From positions 614,360 to 626,154 of the forward strand of contig MU646492.1 of the NCBI GenBank assembly GCA_026770585.1: a DNA stretch of 11,795 nt, written 5' to 3'. The translations under genes and the position numbers were made by a program. Source of the DNA: Baffinella frigidus (Eukaryota > Cryptophyceae > Cryptomonadales > Baffinellaceae). This document shows positions 1 to 6,515 of this stretch, piece after piece. The notes below the pieces were generated by a model that made no database searches, was not told where the DNA came from, and saw only the letters and a program-made list of their open reading frames with translations. Each line of letters starts with the position of its first letter. Position 1 is the first letter of the stretch.

Positions 1-14
1 CACTCACAGAGAGG

Positions 15-46
<32 letters not shown>

Positions 47-440
47 AGAGCCTGACGCGTCACCCTCACCACCGCCACGCTTTGCGCGAGGGCACCGACC
101 CGGGAGTGTTGTAGGAAACCGCACCGTGGAGGCTAGGGGGTAGGCCATTTTTTTCGGTGTGCTTCTCCGGAGTGGAGGTCCGGCGAGTGGGCTGGGGTAG
201 GCCCCTCCCTCAGGGAAGGCCTTGCAAAATCCTCGGAAAGGCCTGGGATGGGCCCGCCTAAGGAAAGGACTCACTGGGGATATCTGGGGATAAACCCCAT
301 GTAGGCATAGCCGGAGTGACTTTGCACTCGGACAGGCCTGGGCTGGAAGGGGAGGTAGCGGTTACGCGGCGGGAGGGAGTAGCGTTTTGGGGGGAGGAGG
401 CGGCTTTAGGTTAGCTCCAAGCTTCTCCAGGCCCGTCCTG
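1..440. other. Gene-free GC-rich flank with a GA microsatellite
   Basis: The first 55 bases are a GA-rich simple repeat (about 11-50). The rest is G-rich with no credible coding frame. The part at 287-332 is an inverted, diverged copy of sequence at 11353-11400 (shared words include CCCCATGTAGG and GGAGTGACTTT), so it is a dispersed repeat rather than unique DNA. I see no promoter or RNA gene. Confidence 0.5.
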
Positions 441-441
441 A

Positions 442-643
442 GACGAGAGGCGAGAGCGATCTTGGGCGGGATAGGTCCGGGACAGGCCCGCTTCGAGAGC
501 GTCCGCACGTGCCGCGGACGTGTACGGGGGTACCTCGCTCATAAGAAACCGCCTCCTCCTAGGACCCTACAGTAGGCCTATGCCTAGGGCCCTACGGTGG
601 TCCAAGGGGGGGGGCAGTTTCTTATGAGCGAGGTACCCCTGTA
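442..643 (+). repeat. Segmental duplication, copy 1 (contains PAL-A copy 1)
   Basis: Positions 442-643 match 2283-2486 almost base for base. The match covers about 80 bp of flank (starting GACGAGAGGCGAGAGCGATC and ending GCGGACGTGTAC) plus the whole palindromic element that follows. The two copies differ mainly inside the element: poly-G length and a few substitutions. Because flank and element are shared, this is a duplicated block rather than two independent insertions. Confidence 0.85.
525..641. mobile_element. PAL-A palindromic MITE, copy 1
   Basis: This is a near-perfect inverted repeat. The left end reads C(A/G)GGGGTACCTCGCTCATAAG and the right end is its complement. A GC-rich centre holds CCTAGGACCCTACAGTAGG-type palindromes. 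TA lies immediately outside both ends (523-524 and 642-643). There is no coding capacity, so it would be a non-autonomous element moved by a transposase encoded elsewhere. TA duplication is typical of the Tc1/mariner superfamily, but that assignment is inference. The first A of the left end is G in this copy. Confidence 0.8.
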
Positions 644-803
644 GTGGACGTGACCGGACGTGTGGTGGACGTGGGACTAATACACACGAATACACCTTAC
701 ATGCAGAGAGGTGCGGTTATGACGGATCGACACCAACGTCAGAGTGCACCGTGCATAGCCGCAATCCCTCGAAGTAGAGAAAACGCACCGCGCGGTGGCC
801 CTA

Positions 804-997
804 TCCCTAAGTGGCGAGTAGGCTCATACGCCCTAGGACCTGCCTAGGACTTCAGGGGGTCTACAGGGATACCTCGCTCATAAGAAAACACTTCCCCCTA
901 GGAACCACCATAGGACCCTACTGTAGGGTCCTAGGGGGGGGGCGTTTTCTTATGAGCGAGGTACCCCTGTATGTAGACCCCCTCGCCACTTGGGGGT
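804..997. mobile_element. PAL-B palindromic element, copy a, split by PAL-A
   Basis: The left half starts TCCCTAAGTGGCGAGTAGG after TA at 802-803. The right half ends CTCGCCACTTGGGGG followed by TTA. The halves pair with each other but are separated by a complete PAL-A at 864-969 inserted at a TA. The joined outer sequence matches the uninterrupted PAL-B at 10882-10981 around GGTCTAT. Its right terminus is degraded compared with other copies. Confidence 0.75.
864..969. mobile_element. PAL-A MITE, copy 2 (nested in PAL-B)
   Basis: A full palindrome with ends CAGGGATACCTCGCTCATAA and its complement, and TA on both sides (862-863 and 970-971). It is one of the shorter copies, at about 106 bp. 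It sits near the centre of PAL-B copy a, so it inserted after that element was already in place. Confidence 0.85.
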
Positions 998-1085
998 TAT
1001 GGTAGAGTTATGCCTACTGCAGAAGCTTAGGACCGTTCTAGGGGCTGTGCGTTTTCACAAAGTCGAGGTGTGGCACACCCCTGTG

Positions 1086-1226
1086 CAGGGGTACCTCGCT
1101 CATAAGAAACCGCCCCCCCCTAGGACCCTACAGTAGGACTATGCCTAGGGCCCTACGGCGGTCGTATGAGGGGCCTATGGTGGTCCTAGGGGGGGGAGGC
1201 GGTTTCTTATGGGCGAGGTACCCCTG
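1086..1226. mobile_element. PAL-A MITE, copy 3
   Basis: The longest full copy here (about 141 bp). The ends are standard. The centre carries an extra partly repeated stretch (TATGAGGGGCCTATGGTGG), which lengthens the loop. TA follows the right end, but the left flank is TG rather than TA, so the left target base has changed or this end was rearranged. Confidence 0.8.
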
Positions 1227-1242
1227 TACAGAGAGACCCTTA

Positions 1243-1362
1243 CAGGGGTACCTCGCGCATAAGAAACCACCCCCCCCCCCCTAGGACCACCATAGGGCCC
1301 TAGGCATCGGCCTACTGTAGGGTCCTAGGGGGAGGCGGTTTCTTATGGGCGAGGTACCCCTG
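1243..1362. mobile_element. PAL-A MITE, copy 4
   Basis: A full palindrome of about 120 bp with TA on both sides (1241-1242 and 1363-1364). The left arm has CTCGCGCATAAG where most copies have CTCGCTCATAAG, and the right arm has TTATGGGCGAG, so the arms mismatch at one position. It is one of two tandem copies. Confidence 0.85.
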
Positions 1363-1378
1363 TACAGAGAGACCCTTA

Positions 1379-1498
1379 CAGGGGTACCTCGCGCATAAGA
1401 AACCACCCCCCCCCCCCTAGGACCACCATAGGGCCCTAGGCATCGGCCTACTGTAGGGTCCTAGGGGGAGGCGGTTTCTTATGAGCGAGGTACCCCTG
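1379..1498. mobile_element. PAL-A MITE, copy 5
   Basis: The second member of the tandem pair. It is followed directly by TATTACTACCGACACGG. Elsewhere in the window (8295-8320 and 9300-9330) related sequence reads GAGAGACCTTTATTNNTACC with no element. That shows the pre-insertion site and supports a TA target duplication for the original insertion. Confidence 0.85.
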
Positions 1499-1560
1499 TA
1501 TTACTACCGACACGGCCGCCATGTCTCCACCTCCACCGAGGCTGTGTTTGATTAGGACCT
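1499..1560 (+). repeat. Dispersed repeat 'TTATTNCTACCRACACGG', copy 1
   Basis: Similar sequence occurs at 8295-8360 and 9300-9345. Shared words are ACACGG(C/T)CGCCA followed, in two of the three, by CACCGAGGCTGTG. The 9300 copy is preceded by a GA-rich run. Here the 5' part is separated by PAL-A. Function is unknown; it may be part of a larger low-copy transposon or SINE-like unit. Confidence 0.6.
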
Positions 1561-1599
1561 TAAGAAAGGTCGTACGCGCTGCGAATCCATCAACGCCCT

Positions 1600-1737
1600 T
1601 ATCCGGGGAAACCTATTTTTCTTTCATTTGATGGCAACGAAAATTACTACACAAATGCTTTAATATTACTAATAAGAACGAATTGTGTAGTAATTTTCGT
1701 TGCCATCAAATGAAAGAAAAATAGGTTTCCCCGGATA
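1600..1737. mobile_element. Long-arm TA-flanked hairpin element
   Basis: The left arm starts TATCCGGGGAAACC and runs to about 1654. The right arm is its complement from about 1683 to 1737. The arms are about 55 bp and I see no mismatch in them. The loop of about 28 bp is AT-rich. The termini read TATCC and GGATA, compatible with a TA target duplication. It differs from PAL-A and PAL-B in sequence and AT content. Perfect arms suggest a young copy or active homogenisation. A fragment of its arm (GAAAATTACTACACA) recurs at 8861-8876. Confidence 0.85.
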
Positions 1738-1809
1738 CGCCCCTCGTCCTGCCTAGAGGGATCGTCCCTAGAGCTGAACGTCCTGCTCGATGCGGTGTCT
1801 CTGACGCTA

Positions 1810-1926
1810 CAGGGGTACCTCGATCATAAGAAACCGCACCCCCCCTAGGACCACCGTAGGGCCATAGGCATAGGCCTACTGTAGGGTCCTACGGGGAGGC
1901 GTTTTCTTATAATCAAGGTACCCCTG
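1810..1926. mobile_element. PAL-A MITE, copy 6
   Basis: A full palindrome with TA on both sides (1808-1809 and 1927-1928). It is somewhat decayed: the left arm has CTCGATCATAAG and the right arm has CTTATAATCAAGG, so the arms no longer match perfectly. This suggests an older insertion than copies 4 and 5. Confidence 0.8.
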
Positions 1927-1958
1927 TATCCCCCCACGCCCAGCGAATCAATAGACAG

Positions 1959-2003
1959 CAGGGGTGCCTCGCTCATGAGGAGCCGCACCCCCCCCCCCAG
2001 AAA
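1959..2003 (+). mobile_element. PAL-A half-element (left arm only)
   Basis: CAGGGGTGCCTCGCTCATGAG followed by a C-run matches the left arm of PAL-A with a few substitutions. No right arm follows; the sequence passes into AT-richer unrelated DNA. It is a truncated or one-ended copy. Confidence 0.7.
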
Positions 2004-2078
2004 CTCTAGAAGAGAGCACGTCTGGGAGGTCACATGCGTTCCTTCCTGTCTTCCCAACCAAACAGATGTCCCATCTTC

Positions 2079-2242
2079 ATGGGAATATCGTTCCAATTTA
2101 GGACAGTTTCGTGGTACAAATTTTAAAATAATGCTGACTAAAACACTAAAAAACACTTGTAAACCTCTTTAGTTTTAAATTTGTACCAGTTAAGTCTGAG
2201 GCGGGCCCGTCCGGTCGTCCTAAATTGGAACGATATTTCCAT
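2079..2242. repeat. Imperfect long inverted repeat (GGTACAAATT family)
   Basis: The outer arms are ATGG(G/A)AATATCGTTCCAAT at the left and its complement ending at 2242. An inner pair TGGTACAAATTTTAAA and TTTAAATTTGTACCA continues the fold, with asymmetric loops between. The inner motif recurs in the inverted repeat at 10405-10566 and alone at 8777-8788, so a family shares this core. I see no coding frame. Confidence 0.75.
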
Positions 2243-2282
2243 TAATCTTTATCTGTCGTGACCTCGTCGGAGTTACATACTC

Positions 2283-2486
2283 GACGAGAGGCGAGAGCGA
2301 TCTTGGGCGGGATAGGTCCGGGACAGGCCCGCTTCGAGAGCGTCCGCACGTGCCGCGGACGTGTACAGGGGTACCTCGCTCATAAGAAACCGCCTCTTCC
2401 TAGGACGCTACAGTAGGCCTATGCTTAGGGCCCTATGGTGGTCCTAGGGGGGGGGGGCAGTTTCTTATGAGCGAGGTACCCCTGTA
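2283..2486 (+). repeat. Segmental duplication, copy 2 (contains PAL-A copy 7)
   Basis: Partner of 442-643, with about 80 bp of flank and the full element shared. Beyond the right end the two loci diverge at once, so one duplication boundary coincides with the outer TA of the element. Confidence 0.85.
2366..2484. mobile_element. PAL-A MITE, copy 7
   Basis: A full palindrome with TA on both sides (2364-2365 and 2485-2486). It keeps the consensus CAGGGG end that copy 1 has lost, so this is the less changed member of the duplicated pair. Confidence 0.85.
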
Positions 2487-2721
2487 CACACAGCACGAGA
2501 GCGCACGGTCTGCGGCTACAGCAAAACCCAAGCGAGAACCAGAGGCCTGTGGCACACCACCACCCGAACCCACCCCTGCGGACCAACCTACCGGCCAGCC
2601 TGCCTACACCACGCACCACACCAAACTGTCTCCCCACCCTCCACCCTTGCCCTCAGTCGCCAATGAGGCACCCCACGGGCCTCTACTGTAGCTCGCTGTT
2701 TTCGGCCGTCCCTGCAATCTA
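2487..2721. other. Gene-free C/A-rich spacer
   Basis: The stretch is CCACC-rich on the plus strand and stays open in one frame for 74 codons. That translation starts inside the PAL-A right arm and is low-complexity Pro/Thr, so I do not treat it as a gene. No repeat or RNA structure stands out. Confidence 0.4.
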
Positions 2722-2883
2722 ATAGGGTAACGGCCTGAAAATGGGGTAGTTAGGCCTACGGGATTGCCTAGGACCTCCTACCGTAGGCCGAGACTTTTTG
2801 GTCCTAGGATCCCTCGGCCTACGGTAGGAGGTCCTAGGCAATGCCGTATGCCCAACTACCCCATTTTCAGGCCGTTAGCCTAT
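2722..2883. mobile_element. Foldback element at the 3' end of the MYND gene
   Basis: The left arm (from 2722) reads ATAGGGTAACGGCCTGAAAA and continues through GGGGTAGTTAGGC and CCTACCGTAGGCCGAG. The right arm is its complement, ending at 2883. A loop of about 20 bp lies near 2792-2812. The arms are about 68-70 bp with a handful of mismatches. The inner CCTAGGACC and CCTACCGTAGG words are also used inside PAL-A and PAL-B, although the termini differ. The right end overlaps the last codons of the MYND-protein gene and supplies its stop codon. Confidence 0.8.
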
Positions 2884-4196
2884 GAAATCGCCTTTGACGG
2901 TTTGACCAGTTCGACTGCCACGGACTTGATGAGCTCCTCCTCCCCACGCACCGGATGGAGAACCGTGAGGCGCGAGCTGGCTTCACGCAGCAGATGCTGG
3001 CATTCAAGGAGCCGGTCGTGCAGTGCTGCCTGATTCTCGCGCATGAGGTCGAGCAGAGTGCGCACGTCCCTCGCGGCCTCTTGAGGCTTCTCGCGTGCCT
3101 GCAGAGAGGGACAGGTTCAAGGACTGCGTGGTGTCTTCTCTCTGGCGTGGTGGAACCTGTGGCAGACGCTAACGGCCTTGGTGGACGCAAGGGCCGAGCA
3201 GTGTGAAGGGGTTCCCAAGATGGTGTACAGGCGCAGGACCTCGTGAAGACGCGCACTGAAGACGAGGCCGCGCAACTCCCCGACGCACAGGCGCCCATCT
3301 CTTGCCGACTTCGCATTGGCCACCTCTCGATAGCGCGGGACCAAAGGCTCGATCTCGTCGATTGCGTGTGTCGCGTCTGTCTCGAAAAGCGCATTGATCA
3401 ACGCGAACAAGACAGCAAGTTCCCACACTTTGGCGTCCGCGTGCTCAGTGAGCGGCACCGCTGCCCACGCGTTCCGCAGCAGATTCAACCCCTCCTCGCC
3501 GCGCCCCTCATCCACCGCCTGCATTCCGAGCCCGAGGCACGCCTGGCATTCCACCGAGAAGAAGCCGTGCGCTGCGCCGACGTCGCGTGCCTTTTGGTAC
3601 CACCCAGCGGCTTCCTTGTGCTTTCCCGCCGCGATGAGGTTGTCGGCGTGGCGGCACATGGCCTCGCCCTGGTCCCGGAAGCGCTGCATCTTGCCCAGAA
3701 GGGCGACACGACGTTGGCTGTGTGTGATCCCAGAGAGAAGATGGTGTTGGCTGCCCATTGCGGACCTTCCCAGTGAGTGCGCAAGCTCGAAACGGAGAAG
3801 GATGAGACTGCAGGCGGCATCTGGCTGCCCCTCCATCATCTCCTCCATGCGCCCCTGCCACTTGAGCACCTCCCGCCAGTCGTCGACGGCGCTTGCTGCG
3901 AGCACTTTCGCAAGGACGTCGCGAGTGGACAGAGGCGCCGCGCAAGTCTTTTTGTGCCCCTTCCAGGCCGCCTTCTGGCATTTAGCCCCGCAGTAAGAGA
4001 CTTGCTTGCAGAGGGAGCAGCGCTTGACCGAAGAACTTTGCTTGCCACAGTGGGCGCAGGTGTCCTTGAGCACCAGAGTCCTCAGCGCCTGAGCTACGTG
4101 CAGAGCCCCACGGTCGCCTTCGCCAGCATCAGCCCCACCGTTGGAGTTAGTGGCTGCCACCGGGATGCCGAGGCGCGCTCCCGTGCTGGTCGCCAT
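2880..4196 (-). CDS. MYND-finger protein with TPR-like repeats (two exons)
   Basis: Predicted zinc-binding adaptor protein. MYND domains usually bind proline-rich partners, and TPR arrays bind other proteins; the pathway here is unknown. Exon 1 is 4196-3240 and exon 2 is 3098-2880, giving 391 residues. The MYND finger spans residues 47-85 with every ligand present: C47, C50, C60, C63, C69, C73, H81 and C85, in the usual CxxC...CxxC...YCxxxCQxxxWxxHxxxC pattern. Helical TPR-like units follow, clearest at about 176-209 and 214-247. Exon 2 adds a charged helical tail (QEAARDVRTLLDLMRENQAA) that reads as one more repeat. I chose the ATG at 4194-4196 (GCGATGGCG context). An in-frame ATG 36 codons upstream would translate a tandem promoter-type repeat and is less likely. 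If unspliced, the frame stops at 3117-3119 after 359 residues. The final stop lies inside a foldback element. Confidence 0.8.
3099..3239 (-). other. Spliceosomal intron (GT-AG, phase 0) in the MYND gene
   Basis: On the minus strand the donor is GAG|GTCCTG. The acceptor is preceded by a pyrimidine tract, CCTGTCCCTCTCTGCAG|GCACGC. The intron is 141 nt and contains an in-frame TGA (3117-3119). Joining gives ...SARLHE|AREKPQEAARDV..., which keeps an amphipathic helix running, and the frame then stays open for 72 codons. From memory, MYND/TPR proteins of this type have such a continuous segment at this place; I could not check this. The acceptor is the stronger of the two sites. Confidence 0.7.
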
Positions 4197-4243
4197 CGCG
4201 GGGGCGGTGCACCGCTCCTCCCAACCCCAGCTGCGATTTTGGA

Positions 4244-4292
4244 ATGGACAGACAAAATCCGGGTAAAAATGGACAGGCAAAATCCGGGTGGA
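4244..4292 (-). promoter_or_regulatory. 25-bp direct repeat upstream of the MYND start
   Basis: ATGGACAGACAAAATCCGGG and ATGGACAGGCAAAATCCGGG occur 25 bp apart on the plus strand (starts 4244 and 4269). They lie about 50-95 bp upstream of the chosen MYND start codon. Position and repetition suggest a promoter or 5'-UTR element. No TATA box is evident. It could equally be a relic of a dispersed repeat. Confidence 0.35.
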
Positions 4293-4313
4293 TAAGCTCT
4301 CCATAGGCGAGAC

Positions 4314-4700
4314 TCAAGGATGGGTCGTCGCGAACAACCGAAAGGGGGGGGGGCGCATCACTGCACCACGAGAAAGGGGCTCGACCGGGCCTATGTAGGT
4401 TGGGTCGGGGAGCTCATCCGTAGATCGTTCCCAACTCCTCAAGAGTGAGGTGGGCGTGGCCTTCGATGTGAGTGTAAAATAAAGCACCAAAGCACCACCA
4501 AAGCACCCAGCCTGTCTTGTTCTGTTCCTTCTGATCATGACGACTACGATGAGATGAAGGGGGTTTGCCAAGTAAGGGTTGCACAGAATTGCCTGGGCGA
4601 AACCTGCTATAGCACCAAGACCAGCCCCCGCGGCCGTGCTCACCATGACGTTTCGGTCCACCAGGACGTGGGAACGTGTGTGCTGCTGTACGACGTTCAT
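4314..4700 (-). CDS. Possible small membrane protein, unrecognised
   Basis: A 128-codon ATG frame on the same strand as the MYND gene, ending 117 bp before its chosen start. Residues about 19-55 are hydrophobic and Gly/Ala-rich (VSTAAGAGLGAIAGFAQAIL, then NPLHLIVVVMI), which could make one or two membrane segments. A second hydrophobic patch (GGALVLYF) follows near 69-76. The tail is Pro/Arg-rich and crosses a G-homopolymer (4345-4353), so the C-terminus is doubtful. I recognise no family. It could be an exon of a larger gene, or an open frame in the spacer between two divergent genes. Confidence 0.3.
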   Translation of the reverse strand: MNVVQQHTRSHVLVDRNVMVSTAAGAGLGAIAGFAQAILCNPYLANPLHLIVVVMIRRNRTRQAGCFGGALVLYFTLTSKATPTSLLRSWERSTDELPDPTYIGPVEPLSRGAVMRPPPFRLFATTHP

Positions 4701-4755
4701 TAAAGCTCCATAAGCTCCATATCACCTTGGGGCAACGCGTCATCGCTTTTTCGCC

Positions 4756-4878
4756 ATGGCGAGACGCAACCCTCCTACGATGCAGGAGTTGACCACCAGG
4801 CAACGCTTCGAGGAGGATGTGGTCGCCAGCAATGGGGGGGTGACCCCGCTCATTCGTACTGCCTCCGGGACGTCCTGA
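4756..4878 (+). CDS. Possible upstream exon or short uORF of the coiled-coil gene
   Basis: ATG in a strong context (GCCATGGCG) opens a 40-codon frame with ordinary composition (starts MARRNPPTMQELTTRQRFEE). It ends 41 bp before the ATG of the coiled-coil gene and is in a different frame (offset 1). It could be that gene's true N-terminus, joined by a very short intron. One candidate is C|GTACTG at 4856 to CATCTAG at 4892 (37 nt), which would restore frame. It could also be split by a single-base indel, for example at the seven-G run 4834-4840, or be an independent uORF. The sequence alone does not decide. Confidence 0.35.
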   Translation: MARRNPPTMQELTTRQRFEEDVVASNGGVTPLIRTASGTS

Positions 4879-4918
4879 CTGCCTCCATCTAGCGCGGCGA
4901 GGCGTCGTTGACCGCTTC

Positions 4919-5974
4919 ATGGCGACGGTGGGGACGCGTTTCAAGGTCTACGCTGGCGCGGCCGACGCCGGGCGCATGTTTTCGACCTCGATGCACAAGG
5001 TGGGCGACATCGTGCGCTTTGGTGACCCGTACGGCGTGGAGATGATGGAGAGGCGCGGGAGATACGGGAGCAGGCACTATGATGGCTACCGGTTGCTGGA
5101 CGGGGGTCAGCGGGGGGATCCCTTCTTTGTCGGCAAGACGCTGGAGCGCGAGGGGATTACCGTCGTCTGGCTACACCCCCTGCTGTGGGTGGAGGCAGGG
5201 GACCTGAGCGTGTTCGACGTCGAGGAATACATGCACCTGTTCATGCCGACCCTCAACTTCGGGGGATACCACCGTGGCAGCACGACACTCATTGCCGTGA
5301 ACGGTGGTGGCCTCTGTGTCGCCGTTACAGTAGACCCAAAACTCGCCCAGCTCGAGTTCACGGACCACTTCACGCGATTCACCACCGACCCGCTCTTCAC
5401 GCCGAGCATCTACATGTTGGAGGAGCAGCGCCAGATGGCTTCTGATCGCCGCTTCCAATCGACCTTCCTCGAGCAGCAACTGCTGGCGCACGACATGGTG
5501 ATGCACCCCGTGGCGGGCGGCGCTATCGTGGACAGGCTCGTTGCCATCCGCGCATCCCGGGTCAGCCTTGCAACACGGTGGGCGGCGCTGAGCAAACGCG
5601 AGCGGGAGAGCGAGGCGAGGCTCCAGCGGAGGCTCAAGGACATGACCGCGGCGCGCGCTGTGAAGCTCAGAGCTAAGACCGAGAAGCTCGATGCGAGGCT
5701 CACAGCTAAGGCCGCGGAGCACGCTGCTGGGCTCAAGGCTGAGACCGAGGCGCACGCGGCGGGGCTCGCGGCTAAGACCTTTAGGTCCTTTAGGTTCTTT
5801 GAGCTCCCAACATAGGCGGACACCGGAACTTATCCTGCAGAAAGGCCATGCTTCGTTTCGGATCACACTCAGGCCCCCGAGAGGCACGCTGCCGGGCTCC
5901 AGGCTAATGCCGAGGGGCACGCTGTGTACGCTGCGATGCGGGACATGACGGCGGCGGCGCACATCCTCGTATGA
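4919..5974 (+). CDS. Unrecognised protein with C-terminal 11-residue coiled-coil repeats, interrupted by an insertion
   Basis: I do not recognise the family. Residues 1-215 look globular and beta-rich (VGDIVRFGDPYGVEMMERRG at about 28-47; then VVWLHPLLWVEAGDL and TTLIAVNGGGLCVAVTVDP). There is no signal peptide or membrane segment. From about 217 to the end the chain is Ala/Lys/Glu-rich and helical, with an 11-residue period marked by HAAGL. At codon 289 a 99-bp dispersed repeat interrupts the coil and brings an in-frame TAG (5813-5815); unspliced, the product would be 298 residues. Past the insert the same frame resumes with HAAGLQANAEGHAVYAAMRD and stops at TGA 5972-5974. Removing 5785-5883 as an intron gives 318 residues with the HAAGL spacing exactly preserved. 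The start is uncertain because the frame is open upstream to about 4843. Confidence 0.6.
5780..5878 (+). mobile_element. Introner-like insertion within the coiled-coil gene
   Basis: Coding sequence is clean on both sides (GCTAAGACC before, GAGAGGCACGCT after). The 99 bp between are non-coding and resemble the repeat at 6285, 7485 (reverse) and 8580. Shared words are CTTTAGGTCCTTTAGGTT, CTCCCAACATA, CTGCAGA and TTTCGGATC. It carries a donor, TTTAG|GTCCTT (5785). The host sequence just beyond offers an acceptor, GAGAG|G (5883). The removed length would be 99 nt, equal to the insertion, so the protein register is untouched. In known algal introners the element brings one splice site and the target site provides the other. 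Whether it is spliced is inferred. Confidence 0.6.
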
Positions 5975-6284
5975 CTAGGGGGTGCCGTCATTTAGGGAGA
6001 GTCGAGAGTCGAGAGAGATAGTGAGAGCGAGAGAGAGGAGCAGTGAGACAGCATCGGTGGGGGTGCATGCATGGCGGCCGCCTTGGTGTGGATAAAGGCC
6101 GGTGTAGGAGGCGTGTTGCAATGGGCGGCGCAGCCAGGCTGGCTCCCGCAGGGTGAAAGCACCTAGTATGCTAGGTAGCTAACGCGCGAGGAAACACGCA
6201 AGCATAGCTGGAGGCATGGCGGGGTGTGCGGGGGGGGGGCGTGTGTCGAGCCCGTCTGCTCTTTCCGCGGGGGTCGTGCTAAGC
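5975..6284. other. Gene-free 3' flank with purine-rich tract
   Basis: A GAGAGTCGAGAGTCGAGAGAG purine run lies at 5997-6048. It is followed by mixed sequence with no open frame of interest, a short palindrome near 6162-6178 (CACCTAGTATGCTAGGTAG) and a G-homopolymer at about 6230-6239. I see no poly(A) signal that I can assign with confidence. Confidence 0.4.
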
Positions 6285-6395
6285 GTCCTTTAGGTCCTTT
6301 AGGTTTTAATTTCTCCCAACATATGCCAACGACACGCCCTTCCGTAGAAAGGACTGCAGAGAAAGCATTTTTGCTCTCGTGCAACACACAGTTCT
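6285..6395 (+). repeat. Introner-related dispersed repeat, copy B
   Basis: It starts TCCTTTAGGTCCTTTAGGTT and continues through TCTCCCAACATATGCCAACG, CCTTCCGTAGAAAGGACTGC and GAAAGCATTTTTGCT. The first 105 bp or so are nearly identical to the copy at 8579; after that this copy diverges (CTCGTGCAAC instead of TTCGGATCGC). No coding sequence is recognised on either side. Confidence 0.75.
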
Positions 6396-6417
6396 CCCCA
6401 ACTCTCGGTTTCCCCAA

Positions 6418-6515
6418 CTCGCTCATAAGAAATTATGAGCGAGGTACAGGGGTACCTCGCCCATAAGAAATTGTGAGTGAGGTACAGGGGTACCTCGCTC
6501 GTAAGAAACAACGCC
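6418..6515 (+). repeat. 38-bp tandem array of collapsed PAL-A ends
   Basis: Units begin at 6418, 6456 and 6494. Each reads CTCGCYCATAAGAAATTRTG then AGYGAGGTACAGGGGTAC. Each of the first two is a mini-hairpin in which PAL-A left and right arms are joined with the GC-rich centre deleted. The third unit runs into an ordinary PAL-A centre. The spacing is regular at 38 bp. Confidence 0.8.

Larger units (their letters stand above)
1227..1500 (+). repeat. 136-bp tandem duplication of a PAL-A plus its flank
   Basis: PAL-A copies 4 and 5 start at 1243 and 1379, exactly 136 bp apart. Both are preceded by the same 16-bp spacer (TACAGAGAGACCCTTA). Their bodies are almost identical, including the odd GCGCATAAG in the left arm and CATCGG in the centre. 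That makes a recent tandem duplication of element plus flank much more likely than two insertions. Confidence 0.85.

Noticed and set aside
1086-1498. PAL-A hairpins as intrinsic terminators or riboswitches
   Set aside because: There is no adjacent gene, both arms are conserved across many loci, and TA flanks fit mobile elements better.
3243-3996. Long plus-strand frames opposite the MYND gene (177 and 200 codons)
   Set aside because: They are antisense shadows of a GC-rich coding region. The minus strand holds a complete zinc-finger motif and a good intron.
4196-4304. The upstream ATG at 4302-4304 as the MYND start
   Set aside because: It would translate the 25-bp direct repeat into an unlikely leader. 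The ATG at 4194-4196 has better context and composition.
5171-5962. 263-codon minus-strand frame opposite the coiled-coil gene
   Set aside because: It is antisense to the 11-residue repeat coding sequence and runs through the inserted element; its Leu/Arg/Pro periodicity mirrors the sense repeat.
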